From NCBI RefSeq assembly GCF_900101015.1, contig NZ_FNFZ01000009.1, positions 62,001 to 126,000 on the forward strand: a stretch of DNA of 64,000 bases, written 5' to 3'. Under the pieces are notes generated by a model. It did no database searches. It was not told where the DNA came from and saw only the letters and a list, made by a program, of their open reading frames with translations. Both the position numbers and the translations under genes were made by a program. The stretch is from Sarcina sp. DSM 11001 (GTDB lineage: Bacteria; Bacillota; Clostridia; Lachnospirales; Lachnospiraceae). This document shows, piece after piece, positions 61,872-64,000 of the stretch (position 1 is its first letter; every line of letters starts with the position of its first letter).

Positions 61872-63059
61872 ATGTCAACGAAAATGCCCATGTCCACAGA
61901 ATCCGTTCAGGAAGTCGCTTCCATTATCGGATCCAACCTCAGAAAACTGATCAGGGAGAACGGGATCACGCAAAAGCATCTGGCTGAGCAGCTCGGGGTC
62001 GCCGCCGCCACTATGACAGACTACTGTAACGGCAAACGTGTACCGCAGGCGACTTTCCTGGTCGAGCTCCGCAAGCATTACGGCGTAGACCTCAACACAT
62101 TCATGACCTCGGACATCAGCACCCTGATCACCTCCTGTACTCCCGTAGAAGAATCTCTCAATGATTCCCTGCAGAATACCTGCCGCAAATACTGCGGTCT
62201 GTATTACACCTATTATCTCGACACTTCAAAATTCAAAGGAAGAGATACGCTGACCCCCGCCATGTCCCTGCTGTTCGGCATTCTGTACATCTACGAGGAT
62301 CCCTCCATCTTCACGGGTCCCCGCTATAACTGCGCCGCAGTCCTGGGATTTACCGGGCTTGAAGAAGCGGATGCTCTCATCCAGTCGCTCAAGGAGTACT
62401 CTTCCTCCAAAGAGATCCTCAGCAGGATCGAAAAGGACTGTTCTAACAGAGCTTACTACGGGAGCTTCGAAATCTCCCAGGAGCATGTATTCCTCAATAT
62501 GAGGCATGAGTGTACAGACCGCGCTCTGGCCATCCTCCACCGTGTAGATAATAACAAAACCGACTATTCCGGCGGGATCGCAACGATCAATTCTATCTCC
62601 AAGGGGCGCGAGCGCATGCCTGTCGTACAGTTCTTCGGCATTTCCCGCCATCCGATCACCATGTCCCCGGAGGAGATCCAGCACGCCCTTCTTCTCAACT
62701 TCCCGACCATCACCGTCGAAGACGAGGTCGAGGAAATGCTCCGTGTCCTCCGCATGCTGTACGTAAACAACGATGAGGTCCGGCTCTCCTTCTCCCCCGA
62801 ACAGAAAAAAGCAGTCATACGCTCCACCCTCGAACGCGCGGTCCGCAAAAATCTCGAGAGGAACGCCTTCCGCTACGCCAAAATCTCTGAAGAAGATGAC
62901 GATGCCTGGTACCACTGTATCAAGTCTTCTGCCGCAGATCCGCATATGGCTTCAGCCAGGGGGTCCGATGACAATCCTCATACTGACGCCGGTCCGCGCA
63001 CTGATGACGACCCGCGTGCCGATGCCGGAACTCAGACCGAACCATCCCCCGCACAGTAA
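61872..63059 (+). CDS. XRE-family HTH regulator with unrecognised C-terminal region
   Basis: The 395-residue product (AGGAGG, 6 bases before the ATG) has a clear Cro/C1-type helix-turn-helix at residues about 22-75 (LRKLIRENGITQKHLAEQLG, then MTDYCNGKRVP). A soluble region of about 280 residues with no named motif follows. The tail is low-complexity and made of short repeats (DDNPHTDAGPRTDDDPRADAG). An upstream palindrome suggests autoregulation. It precedes the SpoT-like HD gene by 100 bases on the same strand, so the two may be cotranscribed. Confidence 0.8.
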   Translation: MSTKMPMSTESVQEVASIIGSNLRKLIRENGITQKHLAEQLGVAAATMTDYCNGKRVPQATFLVELRKHYGVDLNTFMTSDISTLITSCTPVEESLNDSLQNTCRKYCGLYYTYYLDTSKFKGRDTLTPAMSLLFGILYIYEDPSIFTGPRYNCAAVLGFTGLEEADALIQSLKEYSSSKEILSRIEKDCSNRAYYGSFEISQEHVFLNMRHECTDRALAILHRVDNNKTDYSGGIATINSISKGRERMPVVQFFGISRHPITMSPEEIQHALLLNFPTITVEDEVEEMLRVLRMLYVNNDEVRLSFSPEQKKAVIRSTLERAVRKNLERNAFRYAKISEEDDDAWYHCIKSSAADPHMASARGSDDNPHTDAGPRTDDDPRADAGTQTEPSPAQ

Positions 63060-63142
63060 ATAGTCTGCACTATAAACGACCTGCACTGTAAAATGGCTCG
63101 TGTCGTAAAATGACCTGCACAGTAAACAGCCTGCACAGTAAA
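63050..63142. repeat. 17-bp tandem repeat seeded by the XRE gene stop
   Basis: Units of the form CCTGCACAGTAAACAG occur at about 63050, 63066, 63082, 63112 and 63129. The first contains the last codons (PAQ) and TAA stop of the XRE gene. The array fills the space up to the next ribosome binding site. Confidence 0.82.
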
Positions 63143-63159
63143 TGAATGGAGGTGACAGC

Positions 63160-64000
63160 ATGCCCTACAAACTGGATGTCACTTACAATGAGATCATGAA
63201 CCTGTATACTGCCCGTCACAGGGACAGTGACCGCGAAGGGATCAAACGCGCCTACCAGTACGCCTGCGAAAAGCATGAGGGCGTCAAGCGCGGGTCCGGG
63301 GAGCCCTACATCTTTCATCCGATGCGCGTGGCGAGAATCCTGGCTGAGCAGGGATTTGAGAGTGACTACCTCATGTCCGCGCTCCTGCACGATGTCGTGG
63401 AGGACTGCGACGTACCGGTGTCCGAGATCCGCAGGCTGTTCGGGGACACAGTGGCAAAGACCGTGGACGCCGTCACAGCCCTGAGCGACCGGGACTTCGG
63501 TGAGAACAAACCTTCCAAAAAAAAGCGCGACTCCCTCTCCGACGTCAAGCTTCAGGAAAATATGACAGTCAAAGCCCTGTACGTCAAAATTGCGGACAGG
63601 ATCGACAATCTGTCCACGATCTCCGGTGTAAAAGAAGAAAAACGCATGCCCAAGGCCAAGCACACCCAGGAGATCCTGATCCCCATGGCGGAGCGCGCAA
63701 AGGCCTACTACTATGTAGATATCCTCGAAGACCTCTGTTTCCGCATCGAACATCCCGGACTTGTCGGGCTCATGGAGAAGATCCGGGACCGGATCTGCGC
63801 AGAGAACCGCCTGGCAACCGGCAAATCTCTCCTGGCCTTTGAAAAGATCTTTGACCACAAGCGAAAAAGCCCTGACAAGATGCTCGAACCTTACCGCAGA
63901 AATATCATCGAGTTCCGCCAGCAGGACCGCTCCATGGTCAGCCTTTACCGCCAGATCACCAGAGAAATGCGCAATTCCAATGAGCTGGAGCGCATCTTCC
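63160..64000 (+). CDS. SpoT/RelA-like HD-domain hydrolase, 3' end outside window
   Basis: The frame opens at an ATG at 63160 (TGGAGGTG upstream) and is still open at the window end (280 codons). Residues about 20-165 form the HD hydrolase domain of the RelA/SpoT/MESH1 type: EPYIFHPMRVARIL (first His), ALLHDVVEDCDVP (His-Asp and Glu-Asp) and YVKIADRIDNLSTI. The sequence that follows (DILEDLCFRIEHPGLVGLME..) does not look like the start of the usual ppGpp synthetase domain. It may be a hydrolase joined to a different C-terminal region. It would degrade ppGpp or a related nucleotide. Confidence 0.85.
   Translation, partial: MPYKLDVTYNEIMNLYTARHRDSDREGIKRAYQYACEKHEGVKRGSGEPYIFHPMRVARILAEQGFESDYLMSALLHDVVEDCDVPVSEIRRLFGDTVAKTVDAVTALSDRDFGENKPSKKKRDSLSDVKLQENMTVKALYVKIADRIDNLSTISGVKEEKRMPKAKHTQEILIPMAERAKAYYYVDILEDLCFRIEHPGLVGLMEKIRDRICAENRLATGKSLLAFEKIFDHKRKSPDKMLEPYRRNIIEFRQQDRSMVSLYRQITREMRNSNELERIF

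Overview
The window looks like chromosomal DNA of an anaerobic Firmicute, most likely a Lachnospiraceae-type Clostridium of moderate to fairly high GC. The evidence is strong AGGAGG ribosome binding sites, many lipoprotein-type binding proteins, a class II aldolase, a clostridial-type pyruvate carboxylase and an acrylate-pathway (lactoyl-CoA dehydratase) cluster. I saw no rRNA, tRNA, intact insertion sequence, prophage or CRISPR array. This assignment is inference from gene content; no database was searched.

Region 1 (1-7437, minus strand) is a sugar uptake and catabolism locus. It holds a LacI-type regulator, a hydroxypyruvate-isomerase-like TIM-barrel enzyme, a 50-residue protein, and a ribose-type ABC transporter (binding lipoprotein, double ATPase, permease), followed by an unrecognised gene cut by the window edge. 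The same 15-bp palindrome lies before the regulator gene and before the isomerase gene, and a related site lies between promoter and gene. An intrinsic terminator sits between the binding-protein gene and the ATPase gene.

Region 2 (7.4-24.5 kb) holds a PepSY protein with a two-component system, a kinase-CYTH fusion, a cysteine-synthase-like enzyme, glucose-6-phosphate isomerase, a membrane sensor without an output domain, a VanX-type dipeptidase, a cation-diffusion-facilitator transporter, and an FbpABC-type importer with a fused 12-helix permease.

Region 3 (24.9-48.9 kb) holds an ABCG-like exporter pair, a STAS protein, fumarase, an ArsC/Spx-like protein, a MATE transporter, YjbQ, pyruvate carboxylase, cytidine deaminase, a phosphohexomutase, a TlpA-like lipoprotein, a PAP2 phosphatase, a flavodoxin-ferredoxin protein, a Y-family polymerase with a probable LexA site in its promoter, fructose-bisphosphate aldolase, a metallo-hydrolase, a WYL regulator and a PCC-domain protein.

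Region 4 (49-60.3 kb) is the most distinctive metabolic block. A minus-strand cluster encodes a lactate permease, a VOC (glyoxalase/methylmalonyl-CoA-epimerase-like) protein, the dehydratase activator, and the two subunits of a lactoyl-CoA-type dehydratase. An acyl-CoA dehydrogenase gene converges on it. Together they could take up lactate, dehydrate lactoyl-CoA and reduce acryloyl-CoA toward propionate. No CoA-transferase or electron-transfer flavoprotein is seen here. A long HTH protein of unrecognised family is divergent to this cluster. The window ends with a GNAT acetyltransferase, a second long HTH regulator and the start of a SpoT-like HD protein.

A second theme is intergenic DNA. Many intergenic stretches carry degenerate tandem repeats, and in at least six places the repeat unit contains the last codons and stop codon of the adjacent gene. 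A composite hairpin element recurs at about 6.2 and 40.0 kb, with a single-hairpin relative at 21.4 kb. The 51.4-51.76 kb gap is a stack of nested and duplicated hairpins.
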